From positions 1 to 10,186 of the forward strand of contig JAUYMV010000245.1 of the NCBI GenBank assembly GCA_030698645.1: 10,186 bases of DNA, written 5' to 3'. A model generated the notes under the pieces. That model was not told where the DNA came from. It was given only the letters and a program-made list of their open reading frames with translations, and did no database searches. The position numbers and the translations under genes are program-made. Shown piece after piece: positions 1 through 6,747 of this stretch. Every line of letters begins with the position of its first letter. The stretch's first letter is position 1. The DNA comes from Mesorhizobium sp. Its GTDB lineage: Bacteria > Pseudomonadota > Alphaproteobacteria > Rhizobiales > Rhizobiaceae.

Positions 1-121
1 CCAGATCGCCGAGCGGCACGGCGCCACCGTCCGCTATGAAAAGCAGCCTCGCGGAGGCGCCTGCTTCGTCGTCAGCTTCCCCGCCGCGCCGACGGGTCCT
101 AACGCTCCAGCACGCCCCTGA
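1..121 (+). CDS. C-terminal end of a probable sensor histidine kinase (partial)
   Basis: An open frame enters from the left edge (reading from base 2) and ends at the TGA at 119-121, giving 39 residues. The segment starting QIAERHGATVRYEK and then GGACFVVSFP resembles the end of a HATPase_c domain, where an 'A..HGG.i' helix is followed by a Gly-Gly pair (G2 box) and a closing beta strand ending in FP. This suggests the ATP-binding end of a two-component sensor kinase acting at the inner membrane. No response regulator or N-terminal sensor part is in view, so the signal is unknown. Its last 23 bases overlap the 3' end of the opposite-strand DUF2333 gene. The short length limits the call: another GHKL ATPase is possible. 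Confidence 0.6.
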   Translation, partial: QIAERHGATVRYEKQPRGGACFVVSFPAAPTGPNAPARP

Positions 122-1223
122 GCTCGACCAGGTTCGAGCGCACGCGCAGCACGTAGAAGCCCATCGTGGCCAGATGCGTCGGCATGATCCAGCCGGCTTC
201 CTGGCCGTTGGAGATGATGAAGGGCCTGATGTTGAGCGCCGCGCGCAGCTGCTGCTCGGTCGTCGCCATCAGCGGTCCAACGGCGCGCTGCGCGATGACG
301 TCCTCGAAATCGGCGCTCGTCGCGTGAATGATGCCGTAATAGCCGTAGAGCTGGCCATAGGCGAACCAGAAGCGGTCGTCGGCGCGCGTGTCGAACCAGC
401 CGCTGTTGTACTTCTCCGAGCGCTCGCGCAGGATCGCCGAGGTCGAGCCGATGTCGCTGGCGATGCGGTTGATGAACTGGGACAGATTGTCGGCGCGCGC
501 GTCGAACGTCGCGTCGCACTTCTCGAGCCGGTCGTTGAAGGCCCGCAGGTCGCGGATCGCGGCGCGGTAGAAGGACGGCGTCGGCGTCTTCGGCCCGAAC
601 GGGTTGAGGCCGAAATACCAGGTCGACTCGTCGAACTGCATGTTGCCGCGCGCATCCTGCAGGTTGGCGTCGATCTGCGACGTGCCGCGGATGCGGCCGA
701 GCGTATCGACCAGCTCGACCGTGGTGCGCCGGATCGCCTGGTTCACGCCGCGCTGGAACGACGCCTTGTTGTCGAAGAAGGGCGTGTTGTCCCACGGCAT
801 GCCGAACAGCCCCGCCTTGTAGAGGATCATCGACGACACCCAGGCGTTCTGGTTGACGTTCATGTCGATCAGGTCGGCCGCCACGTCGGCGATCGCCGAC
901 CGGCCGCAGGTGCGCGTCGTGTCGGCCCCGCCGGCCGCCGACACCTGCTCGCCCGCCGAGACACCGCGCTTCGGCAGGTTGTAGGCCTGGACATAGTCGG
1001 GGTTGAAACCGTTCCACCACTGCGTCGTGTAGAAGAAATAGGCGTAGAGCCCGACGAACATCGCCACGATCGCGCCGACGATCGCCTTGAGAATCCAGCC
1101 CTTCTGCGCATACCAGCGTCCGGCCCACAGGAACGGCCAGAGAATGACCCCGACGACCAGGCCGATGCCGCGTCCGATCTGCTGGAACAGCCAGGTGAAG
1201 AAGGCGACGATTGGATCGAGCAT
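99..1223 (-). CDS. DUF2333 family inner-membrane protein
   Basis: A 374-residue protein of unknown function that I recognise as DUF2333. The N-terminus has a hydrophobic stretch at about residues 20-35 and a clearer membrane helix at about 44-65, each flanked by Trp and Lys/Arg. The rest (about 66-374) is soluble and mostly helical, with a Cys near residue 111 in a polar stretch. There is no cleavable signal peptide, so the protein is probably anchored by its N-terminus with the large domain on one face of the inner membrane. The ATG at 1223 follows a GGTGGGA ribosome-binding site and lies 36 bases after the stop of the upstream DUF6638-like gene, which fits co-transcription. It is the last gene of the minus-strand block and may be the membrane anchor of the AAA ATPase cluster; that role is inference. 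Confidence 0.85.
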   Translation of the reverse strand: MLDPIVAFFTWLFQQIGRGIGLVVGVILWPFLWAGRWYAQKGWILKAIVGAIVAMFVGLYAYFFYTTQWWNGFNPDYVQAYNLPKRGVSAGEQVSAAGGADTTRTCGRSAIADVAADLIDMNVNQNAWVSSMILYKAGLFGMPWDNTPFFDNKASFQRGVNQAIRRTTVELVDTLGRIRGTSQIDANLQDARGNMQFDESTWYFGLNPFGPKTPTPSFYRAAIRDLRAFNDRLEKCDATFDARADNLSQFINRIASDIGSTSAILRERSEKYNSGWFDTRADDRFWFAYGQLYGYYGIIHATSADFEDVIAQRAVGPLMATTEQQLRAALNIRPFIISNGQEAGWIMPTHLATMGFYVLRVRSNLVELRGVLER

Positions 1224-1259
1224 GGTCCCACCCCAGGATAGTGTCGCGGATCGTCCGCC

Positions 1260-2546
1260 TCAGTCGGTCAGGCCGTAGAGACGGCTTCGGAAAGCCGCCG
1301 TGTCCTTCAGATATGTGGTTTTCAGCGTATCGACAACATGCGCGCGCCACGCGTCGGAAAAACCCTCATAGGCCTTGTAGAATTCCTGCTTGTTGAAGAC
1401 GTAGCGCGAGACGAAATCATCGGGCACGAAATCCGAGATCAGCCGGTTGGTCAGCCAGGCGTCGGGGTGTTCGGGCTTTGCCCGCACCACCTGGAAGCGC
1501 AGCGCGGGCGGAATGGCGTCCAGCCTGACCCGGCCGGTCTGCGCGATCTCGCGCTTGACCTGGTTGAGGAACGGGAACGTGCCGTCCTGATTGATCAGGT
1601 CGGCATGGCCGTGGATCCACGTCTGCAGCCAGACGCGGTCGACCTTGCTGAAGTCGAGCTTCGGCTGGTCGCGGTGGATCAGCGCCTTGACCGCCATCTC
1701 GGCGCGATGTTCGAGATAGTTCGACGGCTCCAGCCAGGACGCGCGCGGCAGGTCGAGCCGCCCGGTCTCGGCCAGGAAGTTGGACACGCGCTCGGCGTCG
1801 CGGATCGACAGGTAGCTGACCTGCCACGGTCGCGAGCGCCGGAATCCGGGCGCGTTGGGATCGCTGATCACCGTCGTCATGTCAGTGTCGACGAACACGT
1901 AGAGCCCGCCGAAATGGCTCGTCCAGAAGGCGTTGTGGCGGAAGATCACCTGGTCGGGCACCAGCGCGTTCTCGCGGATGTCGCCGGTCACCTTGGCCAG
2001 CTCCACCATGCGTTCCAGCATGGCATTGTCGCGCCAGGCGTCGGGCTCGAGCTTCAGCCGGTCGACCAGCTTGCCGAGCTCCGATGCCTTGCCCAGCACG
2101 TCCTCCGCCGACAGCACGCGGAACTCGACCTGGTTGATCGACAGCAAATCCTCGATGTCCTCGACCTTCGACACCGAATCCTCGATCTCGCCGAAGATCA
2201 CGTCCTTGATCGTCAGCGCGTCGATGGCGCGCCGGTTGCGCTGGTAGAACTCGTACATCAGCTGCGGCGTGTTGGAGAACGCCGTATGCACCACCGGCAG
2301 GTCGGCCTGTGCCGGCGTCAGGATGATAAACCGCCGGTTGACCTCGTTGGGGTCCAGATAAAGCGGGTCGTTCAGTTCATCCGCGATCTGCGGCGAGAAC
2401 CCGGTGCGGTCGATCTCGAAGCTCTTCAGCTTGGTCGGCTTCAGCCCGAACGCCTGAAGCGCCTTGTTGTAGCGCCCGATCAGATGCGGCTCGTCCACCG
2501 TCAGCAGCCGCCCGAAGATCAGCTCATTGTCGCGCAGGAGGTCCAT
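1260..2546 (-). CDS. Conserved protein of unknown function, DUF6638-like
   Basis: A 428-residue soluble protein without signal peptide or membrane segment. From memory, the N-terminus (LIFGRLLTVDEPHLIGRYNKAL, then TGFSPQIADELNDPLYLDPN at about 48-67) matches the DUF6638 family of Hyphomicrobiales; this needs a profile search. It has an acidic helix at about 119-134, aromatic-rich beta segments at about 200-222 (FRHNAFWTSHFGG then LYVFVDTD), and a mixed C-terminal half. No catalytic motif is recognisable. The ATG at 2546 lies 6 bases after the vapC stop and in the same frame. An in-frame TGA (the vapC stop itself) lies three codons upstream, so this start is the first ATG available. The ribosome-binding site (GGAA about 11 bases upstream) is weak and lies inside vapC. 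Its normal upstream partner was probably the AAA ATPase gene before the toxin-antitoxin pair arrived. Confidence 0.85.
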   Translation of the reverse strand: MDLLRDNELIFGRLLTVDEPHLIGRYNKALQAFGLKPTKLKSFEIDRTGFSPQIADELNDPLYLDPNEVNRRFIILTPAQADLPVVHTAFSNTPQLMYEFYQRNRRAIDALTIKDVIFGEIEDSVSKVEDIEDLLSINQVEFRVLSAEDVLGKASELGKLVDRLKLEPDAWRDNAMLERMVELAKVTGDIRENALVPDQVIFRHNAFWTSHFGGLYVFVDTDMTTVISDPNAPGFRRSRPWQVSYLSIRDAERVSNFLAETGRLDLPRASWLEPSNYLEHRAEMAVKALIHRDQPKLDFSKVDRVWLQTWIHGHADLINQDGTFPFLNQVKREIAQTGRVRLDAIPPALRFQVVRAKPEHPDAWLTNRLISDFVPDDFVSRYVFNKQEFYKAYEGFSDAWRAHVVDTLKTTYLKDTAAFRSRLYGLTD

Positions 2547-2552
2547 TTGACA

Positions 2553-2978
2553 TCAGTTCCGCGTTGGCGGCCAGGGAAGTGCCAAGCCGGATATTGTCGC
2601 TGCGTGAGCCAGTTTCGTATCGAGGGTTGCCAACGGCAGGTCAAGCCGGATGGCCAGCTCGAGATACGTCGCGTCATAGAGCGTCAATCCATACTCCGCT
2701 GCGATCTCGATCGTGCTGCTCCAGACGTAGTCGGCACTGGATTTATCGATGCGCAACGGCAACTGCCGTATCAGGTCCAGCGCCCCGTGAATGAATTCGC
2801 CCGTTATCCGCTGTCTGCGAGCCCCGACCAACAGCGAGTTGCCCACCTCGATGTGAAACAGAGGTGGAACGACGGCGCCTGTCAACGAGACACTGTCCAT
2901 CAGGGCTTCAGTAAACTGTCGATCCTCATCGGGCATGACCCAGTTCAAGGCAACCGAGCTGTCGACCACCACGCTCAA
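2553..2978 (-). CDS. vapC: VapC-type PIN-domain ribonuclease toxin
   Basis: A 141-residue PIN-domain protein of normal family length. VapC toxins are Mg-dependent ribonucleases, usually cutting tRNA or rRNA, neutralised by a partner antitoxin. The four acidic positions of the fold are visible: D6 (in VVVDSSVALNW), E44 (HIEVGNSLL), D102 (LYDATYLELA) and D120 (ATLDTKLA), so the active site looks intact. The start codon is TTG at 2978-2976; it overlaps the antitoxin's TGA in the four bases TTGA, indicating translational coupling. The next in-frame ATG (residue 15) would remove D6, so TTG must be the start. Base composition is about 58% GC by hand count over 2581-2940, well under the roughly 68% of the following gene, suggesting acquisition by transfer. 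The exact RNA target cannot be read from the sequence. Confidence 0.92.
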   Translation of the reverse strand: MSVVVDSSVALNWVMPDEDRQFTEALMDSVSLTGAVVPPLFHIEVGNSLLVGARRQRITGEFIHGALDLIRQLPLRIDKSSADYVWSSTIEIAAEYGLTLYDATYLELAIRLDLPLATLDTKLAHAATISGLALPWPPTRN

Positions 2979-3226
2979 GTGCGCCGCCCCATTTCGATGT
3001 AGTCACGAATTGTCAGGCCATCCGGATCAGGCTTCACGGATTTGCGAAGTTCGCGGATTGCCGCGACAGCGGCGCGCGCCTTTTCCACGTCTTTAGGCGC
3101 CTCGGCCGGCACCAGCCGCGCCACCGGCTTGCCGTGCCGCGTGATCGTGATCTCCTCGCCATTCTCCACGCGCTCCAGCAGGGCGCTGAACGAATTGCGT
3201 GCCTCCAGCGTGCCTACCTCGCGCAT
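2975..3226 (-). CDS. Phd/YefM-family antitoxin of the VapC toxin
   Basis: An 83-residue antitoxin. Residues 1-40 carry the Phd/YefM DNA-binding fold: LEARNSFSALLERVENGE, then ITITRHGKPVARLVP, the hallmark strand ending. The C-terminal half (about 45-83) is charged and probably disordered until it wraps the toxin's active site. The protein is expected to neutralise VapC and to repress its own operon, with toxin-antitoxin complex tightening repression. It is first in the operon and its TGA overlaps the vapC TTG. The ATG at 3226 is preceded by a GGGGAT ribosome-binding site. A promoter and a palindrome lie directly upstream (3238-3284). I leave the symbol empty because the fold is Phd/YefM rather than classical VapB. 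Confidence 0.92.
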   Translation of the reverse strand: MREVGTLEARNSFSALLERVENGEEITITRHGKPVARLVPAEAPKDVEKARAAVAAIRELRKSVKPDPDGLTIRDYIEMGRRT

Positions 3227-3237
3227 GTCATCCCCAT

Positions 3238-3256
3238 TCTAGCCAGCCACGCCAGA
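3238..3256. promoter_or_regulatory. Probable operator of the toxin-antitoxin operon
   Basis: A 19-base imperfect palindrome, TCTAGC-N7-GCCAGA (arms match in 5 of 6 positions), lies between the predicted -10 box and the antitoxin start codon. A bound antitoxin dimer here would block the promoter, as is usual for Phd/YefM autorepression. The palindrome is seen in the sequence; its function is inferred from position. Confidence 0.45.
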
Positions 3257-3284
3257 ACATAGGCACTACGACGATGGAGTTCAA
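3256..3284 (-). promoter_or_regulatory. Predicted sigma-70-type promoter of the toxin-antitoxin operon
   Basis: On the minus strand TTGAAC (3284-3279) is separated by exactly 17 bases from TATGTT (3261-3256), a good match to a housekeeping promoter. Transcription would start near 3249 and give a leader of about 23 bases before the antitoxin ATG. This would make the pair transcriptionally independent of the ATPase gene upstream. Confidence 0.5.
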
Positions 3285-3307
3285 GCAATCGATCTCGAGC
3301 CGCGCGC

Positions 3308-3340
3308 CTTCCTTCTCCCTTGTTCACGGGGAGAAGGAAG
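3308..3340. repeat. Palindromic hairpin directly after the AAA ATPase stop codon
   Basis: Two perfect 12-base arms, CTTCCTTCTCCC (3308-3319) and its complement (3329-3340), flank a 9-base loop. The hairpin abuts the ATPase TAG at 3341-3343. It shares its CCTTCTCCC/GGGGAGAAGG core with the larger repeat at 6557-6606, so it looks like a degenerate copy of the same intergenic family. There is no T tract on the minus strand, so it is not a standard intrinsic terminator, though it could protect or end the ATPase mRNA. Confidence 0.6.
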
Positions 3341-5251
3341 CTACCCATTCCACAATCCCTTCGCCTTCAGCTCCTCGATCTCCTTCACCGCCCTCTCCCT
3401 CAGCCTAACATCCCGCACCATCTTCGACACCGCGCTGTCGTCGGCCCGGTCGGAGTAGCGGAACTCGCTATCGGCGTAGCGGTTGACCTCCTGCATGACC
3501 ATCTCCATGTCGAACGGCCCGCGCAGTTCCTCGATCATCGCCTTCTTCTCCTCGTAGGCCTTGTGCATGAAGACCTCCGGCGTCGCGAACCAGTCGTCCG
3601 GCAACTCGATGTCCATCGCCCGCATCTTGATCGCGTCGGTGACGTTCTTGATGGCGCGGCCGGTGAAGCGCGGCTCGGCCTCCTTGATCAGGTGGAGATA
3701 GGTGCCGATATCGGCCATCGTCTTCGGCTGGCCCTTCTCCTTCATGAAGCGCTCGTAGACGCGCATCAGCCCGTCCTCGTGCGGTTTCGCGTGGCTTTCA
3801 TAGGCGTCGTCGACGGCGCGCTGGATTTCCTGCGCCGCGTAGAGGTCGTGCTGCCCGAGCGGGATCTTGTGGTTCTTGCCCGCCAGCAGCACGAAGATGT
3901 CGATATAGTCGTCGCGCGTCTGCGGCCCGTCGACCAGCCAGCGCGCGCCCGCCCGCTGCCTCAGCGCATCGTCGACGTTCTCCGGATAGTTGGAGAACAT
4001 GCCGAACGAGCAATTGCCGCGCACCACCGTCATCGCGCCGGAGAACGCGTCCATCAGCACGCCGGTAATCTCGTGCTGACCGGCCGAGGCGCGGTCGTCC
4101 GAGCGTTTCGCCGCCACCTGGTCGATGTCGTCGATCGTGCCGAAGCCGATCGCCTTCGGATCCAGCACGCTCTCCACGAACGCCCGGCAGTTCTGGCCCG
4201 ACTTGCCCTGGTAGGACGAGATCTGGTCGACGCCGAAGTTCGGGTAGTGGAACGGATAGCCCGCCACCTGGCAGTGGCCGTGCACGAGGCCCGCGATCAT
4301 CTGGATCAGCGTCGTCTTGCCGGTGCCGGGCGCCCCGTCGCCGATGAAGGTGAACAGGAAACCGCCAAGCTCGACGAACGGGTTCATCTGCCTGTCGAAA
4401 TCATAGGCCATCAGCATCTTGGCGAGCTTGACCGACTGGTATTTGGCGATGTGGTTGCCGACCACCTCGTCCGGCTTCTTGAAGGTCATCACCAGCGGCT
4501 TGGATTTCTGGCCCGGCGCGACGTCGAAGCCGTTCAGCGTGAAATCGTCCGACTCGATGCGGATATGCGCGTCCTCGAAGGCGCCCAGCCCGTCGAAGCG
4601 GCCCTTGCGGGTCAGCAGCCCCTCGACGGCGATGCGCGCGAAGGCCTTCGCGCGCGCCATCATGTCCTGGTCGTCCTTGGCGCCGGCGACCGCCGTGTCG
4701 AGCCCCGCCACCATCGATTTCAGCGCATCCTGCGCGGTGTCGAACAGGAAGTCCGGCTCCGCCACGTCGTTCGGCGGCTCGCCCTCCGCCTCGATCGTCT
4801 GCGTCAGGTAGGACGCGAGCGCGAAGGCGGCGACATAGGCGGACGCCGAGACCAGTTTCTTGAACTCGGTCGCCTCCGCTCCTTCCAGCGGCGCGCGCGA
4901 ATTCTTCGCCTGCAGGCTTTCGAGATCGTTGCCGCGCGCGAACACGTCGGACACCGCCAGCGCGACGGCAAGCCCGCGCCGCGCGCGGAACAGCAGCGTG
5001 TGCTGCGGGATCGACAGCATCTGGTCGTCGGCGCGCACCGCGGCGATCGTCCGCGACAGTTCCACCTCGCGCGTCCGCCGCGCGCCCCCGGTCGCCACCG
5101 TCGAGACGAAACGCCGCCCGGTGCCGGCCAGCGCCGTCGACCCCAGCGCCTTGGAATCCTCCAGCACCACGATCCGCGTCACCATCGACTGCGCCGTCGG
5201 GCGGTGCTTGTCGATGTCCTTTTCGTCGATCGTCGTCAGGCCTGTATCCAT
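3341..5251 (-). CDS. AAA-family ATPase with a long N-terminal domain
   Basis: A 636-residue cytosolic ATPase. The AAA core lies in the middle: Walker A GDGAPGTGKTT at 304-314, Walker B as IGFGTIDDID at 368-377, sensor-1 Asn421 in FSNYPEN, and arginine-finger candidates R431, R433 and R437 in LRQRAGARW. The helical lid and a charged C-terminal tail (about 440-636) follow. Residues 1-290 form an N-terminal region of unknown fold with a helical, Ala-rich part near 130-160; I recognise no partner domain there. No membrane segment or protease domain is present. Such enzymes usually work as ring oligomers that remodel protein partners. The ATG at 5251 follows GGGAGA at good spacing. Walker B has Asp375 where Glu is usual. 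It is probably the motor of the surrounding cluster (coiled-coil, unknown, DUF6638-like and DUF2333 proteins); its substrate is unknown. Confidence 0.9.
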   Translation of the reverse strand: MDTGLTTIDEKDIDKHRPTAQSMVTRIVVLEDSKALGSTALAGTGRRFVSTVATGGARRTREVELSRTIAAVRADDQMLSIPQHTLLFRARRGLAVALAVSDVFARGNDLESLQAKNSRAPLEGAEATEFKKLVSASAYVAAFALASYLTQTIEAEGEPPNDVAEPDFLFDTAQDALKSMVAGLDTAVAGAKDDQDMMARAKAFARIAVEGLLTRKGRFDGLGAFEDAHIRIESDDFTLNGFDVAPGQKSKPLVMTFKKPDEVVGNHIAKYQSVKLAKMLMAYDFDRQMNPFVELGGFLFTFIGDGAPGTGKTTLIQMIAGLVHGHCQVAGYPFHYPNFGVDQISSYQGKSGQNCRAFVESVLDPKAIGFGTIDDIDQVAAKRSDDRASAGQHEITGVLMDAFSGAMTVVRGNCSFGMFSNYPENVDDALRQRAGARWLVDGPQTRDDYIDIFVLLAGKNHKIPLGQHDLYAAQEIQRAVDDAYESHAKPHEDGLMRVYERFMKEKGQPKTMADIGTYLHLIKEAEPRFTGRAIKNVTDAIKMRAMDIELPDDWFATPEVFMHKAYEEKKAMIEELRGPFDMEMVMQEVNRYADSEFRYSDRADDSAVSKMVRDVRLRERAVKEIEELKAKGLWNG

Positions 5252-5303
5252 GTCGGGTCTCCCGTCAGCATCCGCAGAGGCGTTACCCCGGCGATTGGCG
5301 TTT

Positions 5304-5360
5304 CCTCTCCCCTTTTTGAGGGGGAGCGGTGGTTCGCGCAGCGAACCGGTGAGGGGGTGG
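5304..5360. repeat. RIME-like intergenic palindromic element
   Basis: The gap between the ATPase gene and the next upstream gene holds a compact mosaic. It has a CTCCCC/GGGGAG hairpin (5307-5326), then a perfect 7-base stem GGTTCGC-GCA-GCGAACC (5331-5347), then GGTGAGGGGG, which can pair back with the pyrimidine-rich left end. This two-hairpin layout is typical of the rhizobial intergenic mosaic elements (RIME/REP-like) as I recall them. Assignment to a named family is from memory. Confidence 0.6.
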
Positions 5361-5383
5361 CCAGACGCCGCCTCGCGATCGCC

Positions 5384-6526
5384 TCACACATCGCTGATCA
5401 CCTGCCCCTTGGACAGAATATGCACCTTGTATTCGGCGAAGATCTTCTGCGCCTCGCCCGCCGCGTAGAGCGCCTGATAGGCCTCGTGCGGGATCAGCGC
5501 GTGCTTTTCGTAGGCGCTCACGCCCTGGCGCGCCGCCTCCAGATCGTCGGTGTTGAGAAAGAACTCCTCGCGCGACGGCTCGCTCGAGAACAGTCCCTTG
5601 CGGCCGGGCTTCTCCGCCTGCGAATAGACTTCCTGCACGGTCCAGGTCAAAAGCCAGGCGTTCTCCGCCTTCTTCACCTTGTTGAGCACCTCGGCGACCG
5701 TCGAATTGTGCTCGGTGATGCCGGCCGAATAGAACGGCCCCAGCACGAAGCGGCGTACCTGCTTGGGGTGCAGCGTCGGAAAATCCTTGTCGAGATTGCC
5801 GGCGATCGTCGCCGGCGACAGCGAATAGGCCGAGTTCTTCTCGGCGAAGTCGTCGAAGCGCCGGGCGAGATCCGGATTGAGCAGGCCGTCCACGGGCAGC
5901 GGGATCTCGACCCGCTCGTTCAGCTTGCCGTCGCCGGTCACCAGCGTCTCGACCATCCGTTCGGACGAATCCTCGACCGCCACCATGTAGACCAGAGGCA
6001 GGTTGGCGAGCCCGTCGAACGACCCCCAGTGCACCATGTAGAACGGCCGCATCGTCTTCGGATTGACCGAGACCTTGATCGTCTTCGGCAGGACGAAGGG
6101 CGAGAAGACGAGGCCGGAGCTCACCTGCTGCAGGTAGAGCCGTTCCGCCATCGAGCGCTGCAGCGCCTCGGGAAACGCCTTGTGGCGCAGGATGAAGTCG
6201 GCCATTTCGGCGCGCAGCGCTTCCGGCTCGGGAATCGAGGCGAGCCGCTTGTCGGCCGTGCGCCGGTCGTTCTCCAGTTCCAGCACGTTCTGGAAGACTG
6301 GAAATCCGCTCTCGGCGCGGTTGATCTTGAAACTGTCGACGAAGCCGAGGCGGTTGCGCCAGGACGAGAACGAATTCTCCAGCCGCACGATGTATTCGGC
6401 CACCACCTGCGCGATGATGCCATGCTTGTAGAGCGGCGAACTGTCGTCGCGCAGGAACACGTCGAGCCCGTCGAGCGCCGCTGCGATGGCGTCGAAATAG
6501 CGGATGGCGGGATTGTCGGGAGTCAT
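5384..6526 (-). CDS. Conserved protein of unknown function (380 aa)
   Basis: I do not recognise a family. The protein is soluble, without signal peptide or membrane helix. Residues 1-135 are mainly helical, with an amphipathic region near 30-62 and a charged stretch around 80-115. Residues 140-200 look beta-rich: FSPFVLPKTIKVSVNP, then FYMVHWGSFDG and LPLVYMVAVED. The remainder mixes helices with an aromatic segment WLLTWTVQEVY at 291-301. No nucleotide-binding or metal-binding motif is visible. The ATG at 6526 has a GGGGAT ribosome-binding site about 10 bases upstream. It sits between the coiled-coil gene and the AAA ATPase gene in the same orientation, with repeat-filled gaps of 221 and 132 bases. 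A role as adaptor or structural partner of the ATPase is a guess from context only. Confidence 0.8.
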   Translation of the reverse strand: MTPDNPAIRYFDAIAAALDGLDVFLRDDSSPLYKHGIIAQVVAEYIVRLENSFSSWRNRLGFVDSFKINRAESGFPVFQNVLELENDRRTADKRLASIPEPEALRAEMADFILRHKAFPEALQRSMAERLYLQQVSSGLVFSPFVLPKTIKVSVNPKTMRPFYMVHWGSFDGLANLPLVYMVAVEDSSERMVETLVTGDGKLNERVEIPLPVDGLLNPDLARRFDDFAEKNSAYSLSPATIAGNLDKDFPTLHPKQVRRFVLGPFYSAGITEHNSTVAEVLNKVKKAENAWLLTWTVQEVYSQAEKPGRKGLFSSEPSREEFFLNTDDLEAARQGVSAYEKHALIPHEAYQALYAAGEAQKIFAEYKVHILSKGQVISDV

Positions 6527-6556
6527 GTGGTGATGATCCCCAACAGGTCAGCGCCG

Positions 6557-6606
6557 CCCCTCATCCGCCTGCCGGCACCTTCTCCCCGTGAACGACGGGG
6601 AGAAGG
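6557..6606. repeat. RIME-like palindrome, complete copy
   Basis: The sequence starts CCCCTCATCCGCC, continues TGCCGGCA, and ends in a perfect 12-base stem CCTTCTCCCCGT (6578-6589) paired with 6595-6606 around a 5-base loop. TGCCGGCA is itself a small palindrome. This order (CCCCTCAtCCG, TGCCGGCA, CCTTCTCCCC hairpin) is the arrangement I associate with RIME1-type elements of rhizobia. It is non-coding and lies in the gap upstream of the 380-residue protein. Confidence 0.65.
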
Positions 6607-6627
6607 ACGCTGGCCGCAACGCCGACG

Positions 6628-6707
6628 CCCCCCTCTCCCCGTCCTTACGGGGGTCCGAAGGACGGGCGAGACAAGTGGCTCGCCCCGGAACGGGTAAGGG
6701 TAAGGGG
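6628..6707. repeat. Second intergenic mosaic element, adjacent to the RIME-like palindrome
   Basis: It begins with a CCCCCCTCTCCCC run. A 9-base stem CCCGTCCTT/AAGGACGGG (6638-6646 with 6658-6666) follows, then a GCGAG/CTCGC stem (6666-6670 with 6679-6683). It closes with GGGTAAGGGTAAGGGG (6692-6707), which can pair with the left C-rich end. The architecture parallels the element at 5304-5360 (C-rich arm, two hairpins, G-rich arm), although the hairpin sequences differ. It lies 21 bases from the copy at 6557-6606. Confidence 0.55.
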
Positions 6708-6747
6708 CAGCGCAAACCTCCGAGCACATCGCGGTAACCGCCGCTTC

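Noticed and set aside
1338..3002. A 554-codon plus-strand open frame opposite the DUF6638-like and vapC genes
   Set aside because: It runs across two well-supported minus-strand genes and their junction with Arg/Val/Leu-rich composition and no domain; treated as an antisense shadow.
3320..6697. A 1125-codon open frame on the plus strand opposite the ATPase and 380-aa genes
   Set aside because: It is a shadow of GC-rich codon bias on the minus strand. It crosses intergenic repeats, is dominated by Arg, His, Leu and Val, and has no recognisable domain, whereas the minus-strand genes have AAA motifs and good ribosome-binding sites.
6692..6707. GGGTAAGGGTAAGGGG as telomere-like or G-quadruplex DNA
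   Set aside because: Only three G runs are present, and the stretch is better explained as the pairing arm of the palindromic mosaic element.
3308..6707. CRISPR array or transposon ends suggested by recurring palindromes
   Set aside because: The elements are unevenly spaced, differ in sequence, have no uniform spacers, and no transposase or cas gene is present.
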